A stretch of 64,000 nt of DNA from assembly GCF_042660705.1 (NCBI RefSeq), contig NZ_JBHSUQ010000001.1, one strand, 5' to 3'. Numbering within the stretch: position 1 is the first letter of the stretch; each line of letters begins with the position of its first letter. This document shows, one piece after another, positions 48,935-59,300 of this stretch. This DNA is from Undibacterium_A arcticum (GTDB lineage: Bacteria > Pseudomonadota > Gammaproteobacteria > Burkholderiales > Burkholderiaceae_D). A program made the translations under genes and the position numbers. Under the pieces are notes generated by a model. The model was not told where the DNA came from. It worked only from the letters and a program-made list of their open reading frames with translations, and did not search any database.

Positions 48935-50207
48935 ATGAATCGCGGTTTCTATACCATCATGGCGGCGCAGTTTTTTTCGTCGCTCGCCGATAATGCCTTA
49001 TTGATTGCGGCCATCGCCCTATTGGCAAGAATGCAGGCTCCGGGGTGGATGACACCGGTGCTGAAACTGTTTTTCGTTTTATCTTATGTGTTGCTCGCGG
49101 CCTTCGTCGGCGCATTTTCCGATGCGCTTCCGAAGGGGCGCGTGATGTTTATCACCAACATGATCAAGGTGGTCGGTTGCGCACTGTTGTTCTTCAATGT
49201 CCATCCGCTGCTGGCCTATGCGGTAGTCGGTTTTGGCGCCGCCGCGTATTCGCCGGCCAAATACGGCATCCTGACCGAATTGCTGCCGGCGGAAAAACTG
49301 GTGGCCGCCAATGGCTGGATCGAAGGCCTGACCGTGTCATCCATCATTCTCGGTACCGTCATGGGCGGCGCGCTGGTTGACGAGCACACGGCAGCGCTGC
49401 TGCTGCAATTTGATCTTCCGCTCATCGATACCGGCGTCAACACGCCGCATAAGGCAGCGCTGAGCGTGATCGTGGTCACATATCTACTGGCCGCACTGTT
49501 CAACCTGCATATTCCCGATACTGGCGCCCACTACGCGCACCAGCAGCGCAATCCGATCAAGCTGATCGCCGATTTCGCCCACTGCTATTCGATGCTATGG
49601 AAAGACAAGCTTGGCCAGATTTCCCTGGCAGTCACGACCTTGTTCTGGGGCGCCGGTGCGACCTTGCAATTCATCGTGCTGGAATGGGCCAAACACTCGC
49701 TCAACATGCCGCTCCACAAGGCGGCCAACCTGCAGGGCATCGTTGCACTCGGCGTCGCCCTTGGCGCAGTGGCCGCAGCGCGCCTGGTTCCCTTGAAAGT
49801 CCTTGTCAGTGATGCCATTGGGAATTGCGATGGGTCTGGTCGTGATGGCGATGACGATGGTTCATACAGTCTGGCTCGCCTACCCCTTGCTGGTGTTGGT
49901 GGGTGCGCTGTCCGGATATTTTGTCGTGCCGATGAATGCCTTGCTGCAACATCGTGGCCACGTGCTCATGAGTGCCGGTCACTCGATCGCGGTGCAAAAC
50001 TTCAATGAGAATCTGTCGATACTGACCATGCTGGCGCTGTACGCGGTGATGGTATCGCTGAATCTGAATCTGAATATTGTCATCGTCATGTTCGGCCTGT
50101 TTGTCGCCGGCATGATGTATCTGGTGATGCGCCAGCATGCCGCCAATCAGCGCGAGCACGATTCACTGGCGCTGATCGGCGAACACAAGCACGAATCGCT
50201 TATCTAA
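48935..50207 (+). CDS. lplT: lysophospholipid transporter LplT, frame broken once
   Basis: About 424 residues after correction, with about 12 membrane segments of the major facilitator fold. It begins MNRGFYTIMAAQFFSSLADNAL, typical of LplT. The frame breaks in the A-run at 49796-49798 (VPLK then SLSVMPLGIAMGL in the next frame). LplT flips lysophospholipids inward for re-acylation by Aas, which is not encoded here. An open extension to 48866 is rejected because MNRGFYT is the family start. Confidence 0.9.
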
Positions 50208-51223
50208 CCCTCACCGCGGCCCCCGTCCGGCACCGCGCGCTGTGCGCGGTAGGGCCAGTCGTCTGGCACGATGAATCCCCTGCTTCCCTCCAGCATGGCA
50301 TTCCCGGATTCCTGCATCACTGCGATCAGCACCGGCGTCGCATGCTCGCCAAAATGCGTGGCAAGTCGGCTCTGCAGTTGCTGTCGACTCAGGACCATAT
50401 CCTGCGTTGCCTTGGCGGGTGCGAGCCATTGCAGCCTCGGCAACACCACGAAACGATCGCCGACGACTGCATCGAGTTCAGACAGCACACGCCAGAATCC
50501 GCGGCAATGCTGCGGCGAAATTCCGAATGACTGTGGCAATTGCTCCACGCCGGCATAGAACAGCCAGCCTTTGACCAGCGCCTGGGCTGACTGAACCGGC
50601 CCGGGCAAGTGGATCTGCGCGGCCGGATGCTGCGCCAGCATCAACTGATGATCGAACATCTTGCGCATTTTGACGCCAAGCCTGTCGCCCAGATTCGGAC
50701 CGACCAGCCGATCGAGATTCGGCACCGTGGTTTCCGCTCCCAACGAGGGCGCCAACAGGTAGAACTTGGTCGCAAATTCCCAATGCACCAGCGCATCGCC
50801 ATGCCGCAGCAGGAAATCGAACTCGCCTACCGTAGCGGTCCGGTCGGCGCGCACCTGCAAGCCATGCGCGATCAGGCTCCCCTGCTGCTGAAAATAGAAG
50901 GCCAGCAAGCGTTCGGCATACAGTCCGAGGCGCTGGGAATTTTGCCGCTCCAGCATCGCGTGCAAGGCGGCGGGCGCATGATCGAGCGCGGCCAGCCAGT
51001 CGATGGCAGCCTGATCGACCGCGCCCGCCAGTGTCGCGATCCGGCCCTGCCATGACGGCGCCTGCGGATCAAGCAAATCGGGCGCATCCAGCAGCCATGC
51101 AAGGGCGCGGACGTGCCGATCGTTCAGGTGATTCCAGCGTGCGTGAAAATGCGCCTGAAAGGGATCGAACGGCTGCTCGGGCTCCGTGGACTCAGCGGGC
51201 GGCGTTGGCTTGGGCATCTGCAT
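50204..51223 (-). CDS. DUF1853 family protein
   Basis: 339 residues starting at MQMPKPTPP. Features of DUF1853 are visible: LGLYAERLLAFYFQQ near 120, and VGEFDFLLRHGDALVHWEFATKFYL, which resembles a nuclease-like ExK core (E...D...EFATK). No function is established. It overlaps the uracil-DNA glycosylase gene by 32 bases and ends 4 bases into the convergent lplT. Confidence 0.82.
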   Translation of the reverse strand: MQMPKPTPPAESTEPEQPFDPFQAHFHARWNHLNDRHVRALAWLLDAPDLLDPQAPSWQGRIATLAGAVDQAAIDWLAALDHAPAALHAMLERQNSQRLGLYAERLLAFYFQQQGSLIAHGLQVRADRTATVGEFDFLLRHGDALVHWEFATKFYLLAPSLGAETTVPNLDRLVGPNLGDRLGVKMRKMFDHQLMLAQHPAAQIHLPGPVQSAQALVKGWLFYAGVEQLPQSFGISPQHCRGFWRVLSELDAVVGDRFVVLPRLQWLAPAKATQDMVLSRQQLQSRLATHFGEHATPVLIAVMQESGNAMLEGSRGFIVPDDWPYRAQRAVPDGGRGEG

Positions 51224-52055
51224 GAGCGTTTGCCGCCAGACAAAGGTCGGCCCACGCATCTCTTTTTTGCGCCGGATGCAACAGCAGAGTTGCCGGATGA
51301 TAGCTTGCGACCACCGGCACGCTGTTGCCGCCGCCGGCCGCCGCATAACTGTGCAGCTTGCCGCGCAACGCACCGGCAGTGCGTATTGCGTCTGCGCCCA
51401 GCAGTCCAAGGGTCGCACTCTTGCCGAGCGCCACGATCATCGACGCCTGCGTCAATGCCATCTGACGATCCAGAAATGGTTTGCAAGCGGCCATTTCGTC
51501 CGGCGTCGGCGCACGGTCGTTGCCATCGGCGTCGGTCGGGCGGCATTTGACGATATTGGTCAGGTAGACGCTGGCATCGGCATCCAGACCACCCCGTTGA
51601 TCGCGCGTCAGGCCGATTGCCAGCAGCATATTGTCGAACAACTGCGCGGCAGCGCCGGCCAGTGGCTGGCCTTCCATATCTTCGGACCGTCCCGGCGCAT
51701 CTGTGACGAACAGCCACGTTGCCCTGCGCAGACCGCTACCCGGGACTGCCTGTTGCCGGTTACGGCACAGACCGCAGGCGCTGCATTGGGTCACGGCCGA
51801 CTCCAGCTGCGCCCAGTCCATCGCGGCGATGGCCTTGACCTCGCTCGGTGCGCGCAGCGCCGGAGTTGCCGCCGGCGTGCCGCTCGCAACGGCTGCGGCA
51901 GGATCGCGATCCGATTCGGTCCAGCTCTGTACCGCCAATATCGCGTCAGGTAATTGGTCGACTGACTGGTCGGCTGACACGGACCGCCGAACCCAGATCG
52001 GGCCTAGGCCAATTTCATTTAATACCGCGGCGCGGCGGATCGATGCCGTCGTCAT
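51192..52055 (-). CDS. uracil-DNA glycosylase, family 4/5 type with [4Fe-4S] cluster
   Basis: 287 residues. The N-terminal 80 residues are variable and low in conservation. The cluster cysteines are in CSACGLC and NIVKCRP, with others further on. Motif A is FVTDAPGRSEDMEGQPLAG, where many homologues have GEAPG, so the first residues differ (TDAPG). Motif B is in SYHPATLL. It removes uracil from DNA. Its start overlaps the rimI stop (ATGA, 52052-52055). Confidence 0.87.
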   Translation of the reverse strand: MTTASIRRAAVLNEIGLGPIWVRRSVSADQSVDQLPDAILAVQSWTESDRDPAAAVASGTPAATPALRAPSEVKAIAAMDWAQLESAVTQCSACGLCRNRQQAVPGSGLRRATWLFVTDAPGRSEDMEGQPLAGAAAQLFDNMLLAIGLTRDQRGGLDADASVYLTNIVKCRPTDADGNDRAPTPDEMAACKPFLDRQMALTQASMIVALGKSATLGLLGADAIRTAGALRGKLHSYAAAGGGNSVPVVASYHPATLLLHPAQKRDAWADLCLAANAHADAQANAAR

Positions 52056-52537
52056 AGCTTCAGCCTCATCACCACCGCGTCTTCGCGCAGATTGTCCACG
52101 GCCGGATAATAGGACTTGCGCAAGCCGATCTGTACAAAGCCGTAGCGCAGGTACACCGCGAGGGCCCGCGTATTCGACGGCCGCACTTCGAGCAATACCG
52201 ATTGCAGGCCCTTGGCGCGCGTCAGCATCACTATCCGGTCGAGCAGTTGGCGGCCGATTCCTTGACCATGCAAGGCGCCACGCACCGAGATATTTAGCAA
52301 ATGCGCCTCATCGACCACCGGCATCAGCAGAAAATAAGCGATCAGCCGGCCCGACGCATCGCGCGCCACCCACGCCTCGTAGTCGTTCAACAGGGAATCG
52401 ATAAAATTGCCGCGCGACCATGGCTGCGGATAGACCGCATGTTCGATCGCCACCACCTGGTCCAGATCGTCGACCTGCATTCTGTCAAACACGAGCGCAT
52501 CAACGTCGCGGCGACTGTAGTCTGGCACTCCACTCAT
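52052..52537 (-). CDS. rimI: ribosomal protein S18 alanine N-acetyltransferase
   Basis: 161 residues of the GNAT fold. The acetyl-CoA loop is VRGALHGQGIGRQLLD (about 86-101), followed by LLEVRPSNTRALAVYLRYGFVQIGLRKSYYP, the typical RimI C-terminus. RimI acetylates the N-terminus of S18. It is linked to tsaB by ATGA overlap at 52534-52537, a pairing conserved in proteobacteria. Confidence 0.92.
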   Translation of the reverse strand: MSGVPDYSRRDVDALVFDRMQVDDLDQVVAIEHAVYPQPWSRGNFIDSLLNDYEAWVARDASGRLIAYFLLMPVVDEAHLLNISVRGALHGQGIGRQLLDRIVMLTRAKGLQSVLLEVRPSNTRALAVYLRYGFVQIGLRKSYYPAVDNLREDAVVMRLKL

Positions 52538-53244
52538 GCCGGCACCTGATTATTTTTTAGCGCGCGTTCAGCACTGGTGAGCGCCACCTTGTTGCGCAAA
52601 TACAGCGGCTGTGCATCATGGGCCGACACCCCCTGGCCGAGTTGAAACGCGATGCGCGCCAGTTGCGCGATCTGGGTGGCATGCGGCATCACCGCCGGCT
52701 TTGCCGGCCCGGCGAAGGCCTGATGTTCAAATGCCGCGGCGTACGCACTCAACCCATTGCCGCAGGCGATCGCCTCGCCCTGTGGCCGGACCTCGCTTGC
52801 GGCTGACAAAACCGGCGCCACCACCGTCTGCCAACCGTCAGCATAGTGATACTGTGCCCAATAGACTTCGTTCATGCGCGCATCCAGAATGCACAACACG
52901 TCGCGTTCCTGTTGCTGTGGCGCCGCCTGATCCCGGCAAGCCTGAGCCATCGCCATCAGGGTGCTGACCGGCACCACCGGCAAACCGGCACCAAATGCCA
53001 GCCCTTGTGCAATACCGCAGGCGGTGCGCACGCCGGTGAACGAACCGGGCCCGGCTCCGAAGGCGATCGCATCGCATTGGGTGAGCGCGATGCCGGCTTG
53101 GGCCAGCAGGCTTTGCAGCATCGGCAAGATCGTTTGGGAATGGGTCTGCACCCCGGACGATTCAGCAGCAAACACCCGATCGCCATGCAACAGTGCTGCG
53201 GAGGCGAGTTCGGACGAGGTTTCAATGGCGAGGATGGTAGACAT
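52534..53244 (-). CDS. tsaB: tRNA threonylcarbamoyladenosine biosynthesis protein TsaB
   Basis: 236 residues of the ASKHA fold. ILAIETSSELASAAL at the N-terminus and FGAGPGSFTGVRTACGIAQGLAFG are diagnostic. TsaB works with TsaD and TsaE in making t6A37 in tRNA. It heads the tsaB-rimI-udg-DUF1853 chain and diverges from the thioredoxin-like gene. Confidence 0.94.
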   Translation of the reverse strand: MSTILAIETSSELASAALLHGDRVFAAESSGVQTHSQTILPMLQSLLAQAGIALTQCDAIAFGAGPGSFTGVRTACGIAQGLAFGAGLPVVPVSTLMAMAQACRDQAAPQQQERDVLCILDARMNEVYWAQYHYADGWQTVVAPVLSAASEVRPQGEAIACGNGLSAYAAAFEHQAFAGPAKPAVMPHATQIAQLARIAFQLGQGVSAHDAQPLYLRNKVALTSAERALKNNQVPA

Positions 53245-53367
53245 GGCGTTATTTTACCGCGCCGGGTGCCCGATCGGCCGGCGCCATTGCGTGTGATTGG
53301 ATCGATTGTTGCTGAGTCTGTAAAATGCAGGCACCAATCGAATTCATTGACGATCACACTGCAAACC

Positions 53368-53802
53368 ATGCCAAGTCTGTCCCTGGAACGCCACAACTAC
53401 GCACAATTATCAGCCTCGCTAAGCGACGATGCCTGGATCGTCGCCTGCCTGTGCGCGGCCTGGTGCGGAACCTGCAACGACTACCGCGCCACTTTCGATG
53501 CGCTGGCGCAGGGGCATCCCGAGATGCATTTCATCTGGATCGATATCGAGGACCAGTCTGAGGTGGTAGGCGATCTGGACGTTGAGAACTTCCCGACCTT
53601 GTTGATCCAACGCGCCGACACGGTGGCTTTTTTCGGCCCAGTATTGCCGGAACCGCGGCTGGCCGAACGACTGCTGAACGCGCAGGTCGAGCAAAGCGCC
53701 GCTGAACTGGCGACCAACGCCGCCAGCAATGCGACCCATCGGAGCTGGCAACAGGACTGCAACCTGCGCCAGCTATTGCGGGATGCGATCGCCGCCGACT
53801 AA
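53368..53802 (+). CDS. thioredoxin-like protein
   Basis: 144 residues from the ATG at 53368 (MPSLSLERHNY); longer upstream frames run antisense to tsaB. The redox motif is AAWCGTCNDY near 30-39 and the cis-proline loop is ENFPTLLIQ. No signal peptide is seen, so it is probably cytoplasmic. Its last 53 bases lie in the first copy of a 116-bp tandem repeat, so the repeat ends do not damage the gene. Confidence 0.85.
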   Translation: MPSLSLERHNYAQLSASLSDDAWIVACLCAAWCGTCNDYRATFDALAQGHPEMHFIWIDIEDQSEVVGDLDVENFPTLLIQRADTVAFFGPVLPEPRLAERLLNAQVEQSAAELATNAASNATHRSWQQDCNLRQLLRDAIAAD

Positions 53803-53865
53803 GCGAAGTTGCGGCGGATGGCAGCCGCGATAAAATACTCCCATAAGCCTATGCAATTTCCACTT
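53750..53865. repeat. 116-bp direct tandem repeat, copy 1
   Basis: Begins AACAGGACTGCAACC inside the thioredoxin-like gene and ends at CAATTTCCACTT. The next unit follows with no gap and appears identical. Confidence 0.95.
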
Positions 53866-53981
53866 AACAGGACTGCAACCTGCGCCAGCTATTGCGGGAT
53901 GCGATCGCCGCCGACTAAGCGAAGTTGCGGCGGATGGCAGCCGCGATAAAATACTCCCATAAGCCTATGCAATTTCCACTT
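53866..53981. repeat. 116-bp direct tandem repeat, copy 2
   Basis: Second copy, offset 116 bases. It repeats the last codons and stop of the thioredoxin-like gene plus about 60 downstream bases, leaving a detached 3' gene fragment without a start. Confidence 0.95.
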
Positions 53982-54025
53982 ATAAATAAATGGCAGGTCT
54001 AACATACTGGCCATCATCAGCACAT

Positions 54026-56326
54026 TTACGCCGTTAGCGATCCCAGACGCAACGGCAGACTGCGCAGTCGCTGCCCGGTCAGCGCGAACACCGCATTGGC
54101 CACGGCTGGCGCAATCGGTGGCGTGCCGGGTTCGCCGATGCCTTCCGGCGGTTCGGCACTCCGGATGATGACGGTCTCGACCAGCGGTGCCTGCTGCATC
54201 CGGACCACCGGGTAATCGTTGAAATTCTGCTGCTCAACGCTGCCGTTATTAATGGTGATCTCGCCGAATAAAGCGGCTGACAGCCCAAAGATCACCGCCG
54301 ATTCGATCTGCTGCGCAATGATATTGGGATTGACCGCGATCCCGCAATCGACTGCGCAACTCACCTTGTGGACCCGAATTTCACCCTCTTCGATCGACAC
54401 CTCCGCCACTTCGGCGACGATGGTGCCGAACGACTGATGCAAGGCGACACCGTGCGCCCGCCCCGCTGCCGGCTGGCCAGCCTTGTCCACTGCCGCGTTC
54501 AGCACCGCCAGATGGCGCGGATGATGTTGCAGCAGACCGCGTCGGAACGCGACGGGATCCTGCCCTGCGGCATGCGCCAGTTCGTCGATAAAACTTTCTT
54601 TGAAAAACGCATTGTGCGAATGCCCGACCGAACGCCAGTTACCGAGCGGCACCGCGCTCGACACGATCACGGCCGCGATTTTCCGGTTCGGCAGTTCATA
54701 CTGCAGGTCGAACTCGCCTTCGGCCGTGGTGCGGTCGGGACCGATCCCCGGCAAGCCAAGATTGCGCTGCAAGAACTGATGCGATACCGCGCCGCTGGCT
54801 GACTTGTTGTCATACGCCAGCACCTTGCCGGCAGCATCGAGCGTCGCGGAAAATCGCGCCACTGCAGCCGGGCGATACACGTCGTGCCGGATGTCATCTT
54901 CGCGGTTCCAGATCATTTGCACTGGCGCACCATCCGCTTCTTTGGCGATCGCGACCGCCTGCGCCACCATGTCGATCTCCAGCCGACGACCGAAACCGCC
55001 ACCGAGATACATGACGTCGATCGAAACATCCTGCGGTTTGATTCCAGCCACCTGCGCCGCGACCTTGACCGCGATGCTGGGCACCTGAGTCGACAACCAC
55101 AAATGGGCCTTGCCATCCTTGACCTGCGCGGTGCAATTGATCGGCTCCATCGCCGCATGCGCCAGAAACGGTGCGCTGTATTCGGCCTTGATGGTTTTCG
55201 TGGCGCCGTTCGCAGGATTGGATGCGACCTCGGAGTCACCGCTCTGGTAATAGGTAAAGCCGGATTCGCTATCGAGACTGGTTCTGAATTGCTTGAATAT
55301 CGCGGCCGACGACAGCGCCCCATGCGCCCCGTCGTCCCATTTCACCGGCAGCGCCGCGGCGGCCTGGTGCGCCTGCCAGAACGATTTTGCGATCACCGCA
55401 AGCCCGGCACCGGCACCGTAGTGTTGGCCAATCACGGCTGAAAAATCGACCAGTTTCAGCACACCTGGCATCGCCAATATCCGGGCAGTATCGACCTCGG
55501 CCACCTTGCCGCCGAACTGGGGCGCCATTCTGACGGCGGCATACAGCAGGCCGGGCGGCCGCGCATCGATGCCGAAGGCGGCGCTGCCGTCGACTTTGGC
55601 GCGCGAATCTCGCCGCGCTTGCGATGTCCCGATCAGTTTGAAATCTTTCGGCGATTTCAATCGCATCGCGTCAGGCGCAATCTCGCCGGCGCTGGCCGCC
55701 GCCTTTGCCGCCAGCGCTCCGTAAGTGGCGTGCCTGCCGCTGACGTGGCTGACGACACCGTTGCTGGTGCTGCATTCGACAGCCGCGACACCCCATTCCT
55801 TGGCGGCAGCCGCGACCAGCATCGCGCGTGCGGACGCCCCTGCCTCGCGCATCGGTTGCCATGCGTCCTTTACGCTGGACGAGCCGCCGGTGATCATGAT
55901 GCCCAGTTCGCGCGCGGTCTTGGCCAGCAGCCATTGCGCACCGCTTTTCAGGATGCCGTGGTCATCCGGGTGGAATGGCAGCGCGTCATTCAGGACGGCC
56001 ACATTGCCGTAGATCTTGTCGATCGGTGCCTGCATGATGCTGATCATCGCCAGCGGCACGTCGAGTTCTTCGGCCACCAGCATCGGCAATGCGGTATGCA
56101 CGCCCTGCCCCATTTCGCTGCGCGGCATCGCGACGGTCACCTGACCGTCCGCGGCGATCTTGAGCCAGCCATTGAGCGCGACTTCGCCGTTGCCGGACGG
56201 TAGTGGGTCGGTCGATTGAAGGCGCTGGCGCGGCGGCATCACGCCCCAGCCGACGATCAGCGCACCGGCGACGCTCAGTCCGCCGATCAGAAAACGGCGG
56301 CGCGATGGTTTGCTGGCTTTGGCCAT
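54026..56326 (-). CDS. xanthine dehydrogenase family molybdopterin-binding subunit (IorB/aldehyde oxidase type)
   Basis: 766 residues. The Tat signal SRRRFLIGGLSVAG (about 8-21) indicates export of the folded, cofactor-loaded protein. Molybdopterin-contact segments include RSEMGQGVHTALPM (about 69-82), MYLGGGFGRRLE and a C-terminal GIGEPGTPPIAPAVANA with the catalytic-glutamate region. It resembles isoquinoline 1-oxidoreductase beta. The [2Fe-2S] small subunit normally encoded next to it is missing on both sides. Substrate unknown. Confidence 0.85.
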   Translation of the reverse strand: MAKASKPSRRRFLIGGLSVAGALIVGWGVMPPRQRLQSTDPLPSGNGEVALNGWLKIAADGQVTVAMPRSEMGQGVHTALPMLVAEELDVPLAMISIMQAPIDKIYGNVAVLNDALPFHPDDHGILKSGAQWLLAKTARELGIMITGGSSSVKDAWQPMREAGASARAMLVAAAAKEWGVAAVECSTSNGVVSHVSGRHATYGALAAKAAASAGEIAPDAMRLKSPKDFKLIGTSQARRDSRAKVDGSAAFGIDARPPGLLYAAVRMAPQFGGKVAEVDTARILAMPGVLKLVDFSAVIGQHYGAGAGLAVIAKSFWQAHQAAAALPVKWDDGAHGALSSAAIFKQFRTSLDSESGFTYYQSGDSEVASNPANGATKTIKAEYSAPFLAHAAMEPINCTAQVKDGKAHLWLSTQVPSIAVKVAAQVAGIKPQDVSIDVMYLGGGFGRRLEIDMVAQAVAIAKEADGAPVQMIWNREDDIRHDVYRPAAVARFSATLDAAGKVLAYDNKSASGAVSHQFLQRNLGLPGIGPDRTTAEGEFDLQYELPNRKIAAVIVSSAVPLGNWRSVGHSHNAFFKESFIDELAHAAGQDPVAFRRGLLQHHPRHLAVLNAAVDKAGQPAAGRAHGVALHQSFGTIVAEVAEVSIEEGEIRVHKVSCAVDCGIAVNPNIIAQQIESAVIFGLSAALFGEITINNGSVEQQNFNDYPVVRMQQAPLVETVIIRSAEPPEGIGEPGTPPIAPAVANAVFALTGQRLRSLPLRLGSLTA

Positions 56327-56399
56327 GGTCAGGTAGTCTCAAAAAGATAACGGTGGATCGGCATTGGCTGAATGGCCAGCCGTGCCGGCGACGGTCAAA

Positions 56400-59300
56400 C
56401 TAACGCGAATGCGGCTTCCAGCGTTCAAATAAGTCCTGCTGCGCGGCCGGTCGACTGTAGAAATACCCCTGCGCCAAATTGCAGCCATGCCGCAGCAGAA
56501 ATGCAACCTGTTCAGCGGTTTCGACACCCTCGGCAATCACCGACAGATTCAGGCTCTTGCCGAGCTGGATGATGGCGATTGCAATCGCTTCATCATTCGG
56601 GTCGGTTGAAATGTCCTTGATGAACGAGCGATCGATCTTCAAAGTCTGCACCGGTAGCTGCTTCAGATAGGCCAGCGAGGAATAACCGGTGCCGAAATCG
56701 TCGATCGCGAGGCCGACCCCGATCGCATTGAGATCGTTGATGAAGGCAAACGCGTCGCCGGTATTCATGATCACCGATTCTGTCACCTCCAGCTGCAATC
56801 GCTGCGGTTCCAGTCCGGTTTCATCTAGGATCGACGATACGATCGCGACGATACTGCCACGCTCGAACTGTCGCACCGACAGATTGACGGCGATCTTTGG
56901 CACATACAGCCCAGCTTCCTGCCAGCGCACCATCTGTCGGCAAGATTCCCGGAGTACCCATTTGCCGAGCTGGTTGATAAAACCGCTCTCTTCCGCCAGT
57001 GGAATGAAGCGAACTGGCGGCACCAACCCCAGCTCCGGATGCTTCCAGCGCGCCAGCGCTTCGACGCCGATCAATTGGCCCGTTTCGATGTCGACCTGGG
57101 GCTGGTAATTCAGGAATATTTCGTCGTTGTCGATCGAACGACGCAGCATGCTCTCCAGCCGTAATTGGTCCGCGCCCTCGCCGGTCATCTCTTGCGAGAA
57201 GAAGCGATAAGCGTTGCGGCCACGGCCCTTGGCCTGGTACATCGCAACGTCCGCGTTGCGGATCAATACATTCAAATCGGCGCCGTCATTCGGAAACACG
57301 CTGATACCGATACTGCAGGTGAGGAACAGCTCGTGGCCAGCGATCACGAACGGCGTTTCGAACACTGACATCAGCTTCTCTGCGACCACGGTCGCGCCAC
57401 GCGGACCGTCAATGTTCTCCAGTAACAGGATGAATTCATCGCCACCGAGCCGGGCCAGCGTATCGCCGTCGCGTACCTTGTGTACCAGCGCGGACGATAC
57501 CTGTTTCAGCAATTCGTCGCCGACATGGTGACCGAGCGTATCGTTGACGTTCTTGAAGCGGTCGAGGTCGATAAACAGCACGGCCAACTGCAAATTGTCA
57601 CGACCGGAGCGCAGGATTGCATGGGTCAGGCGGTCGTTGAACAACAGCCGATTCGGCAACTCGGTCAGCGGGTCGTGATGCGCCAAATGGTCGAGCTTTT
57701 GCTGCGACTCCTTGACCAAGGTGATATCGCTGAACACGCCGACGTAATGGGTGGACAGTCCTGCCGTATCGCGCACCACGTTGATGGTCAGGCAGCCGAT
57801 GTACAGTTCGCCATTTTTACGCCGATTCCACATTTCACCGCGCCAGAATCCGGCGACCCGCACCTCGGCCCAAATGCCTTGGTAGAAAGAGGCATCCTGT
57901 CGCTCGGAGCCGAGCATTTCGGTGGTCTGACCGATCGCGTCCGCTAAGGAGTAGCCGGTAATCAAGGTAAACGCCGGATTGACGGTCACGATCCGACCAT
58001 CGGGATCGGTCACGATCACGCCGTCGGCAATGTTGTCCAGCACCTTGGCTGCCAGCCGTAACTTTTCTTCGGCTTCCCTGCGTTCGCTGATATCGGTAAA
58101 CACCCAGATGCTGGCCTGATTCGGCACCGCCGGATCGAACGCGCTGCCGCTCATCATGCACCAGAACAAGCTGCCATCGCGCCGCTTGAGCTGTATCTCT
58201 GCGCTGTAATTGTGACCGCTGCTGATCTGTGGATACGATTGAACGCCGATCTGATCGTAGACCTGGTTACTGGGGCAGATGATCGCTGTCGATTGCTTGT
58301 CCATCGCATTGGGTGAATACCCGAACAGGCTTTCGCACTGGCGGTTGACCGATACAATCATGTCTTTGCGTACGAACATGACGCCGACCAGCACATTGTC
58401 GAGAATGGCCTCTTGTTCGGTCAGCAGTCCCTGGATACGCACCTCGTTATGTTTGCGCGCGCTGATATCGACGATGATGCCGTCGATCCATTGTGCCCTT
58501 CCGTCACTATTGCATTGCGGTTGTCCGCTTTCCGAGACCCAGCGCTCGGCGCCATCCATATCGGCAATCCGGTATTCAATCGCATACGGTTCGCAGTCGC
58601 GGATTTTGCCGGCAATATGTTGCCTGACCCGGCGCCGGTCATCCGGATTGACCAGGTTTAGCCAGGTCTGCGCGCCGCTGCCGGTCATGAATGCAGTCGC
58701 CGGATACCCGCTGATCGCCGCCACGGTATTGCTGACAAACTCGACCACGCCATCCGGTCGATAACGAAATACGGCGCCAGGAACCTGGGTGACGATGGTG
58801 CGAAACCGCTCTTCGCGTTGCCGGACGTCGTCGAACAGCTGTTTGATCGAACCACGCATATGCTCAAACTGACCACCAAGATGGCCGAACTCATCGCTGC
58901 GCGGCAACGACAGCGGGGTGTCAAAGTCGCCCAGCGTGAGCCGATCGGAAAACCGCATCAGTTTGCGCAACGGTGCCATCAGCCGGACATTCAGCACCAG
59001 AATGATCAATAGCAGCGATATGCTGGACTGCACCGCCAACACCAGGATGTACGACAACTGCTTCTTGTGCAGTTCCTGTTGACTCTTGCCGTCGTCCATC
59101 TCGATTAACACGCGGCCAATATGCTCGCCGCGAAAGCTGATGTCGCGTTCGGCGCTATGGATTTTGCCAATTTGCGGCTTCGATGAACGCACGTCGACGA
59201 ATGGCTCCTGGTTCTGGTGACCAATCCGGACCCGGAATACTTCACGGTCCCGCATCACCGAATCGACTAGCGCGCGGGCCGCTTCGGCATTCAGGGTCCA

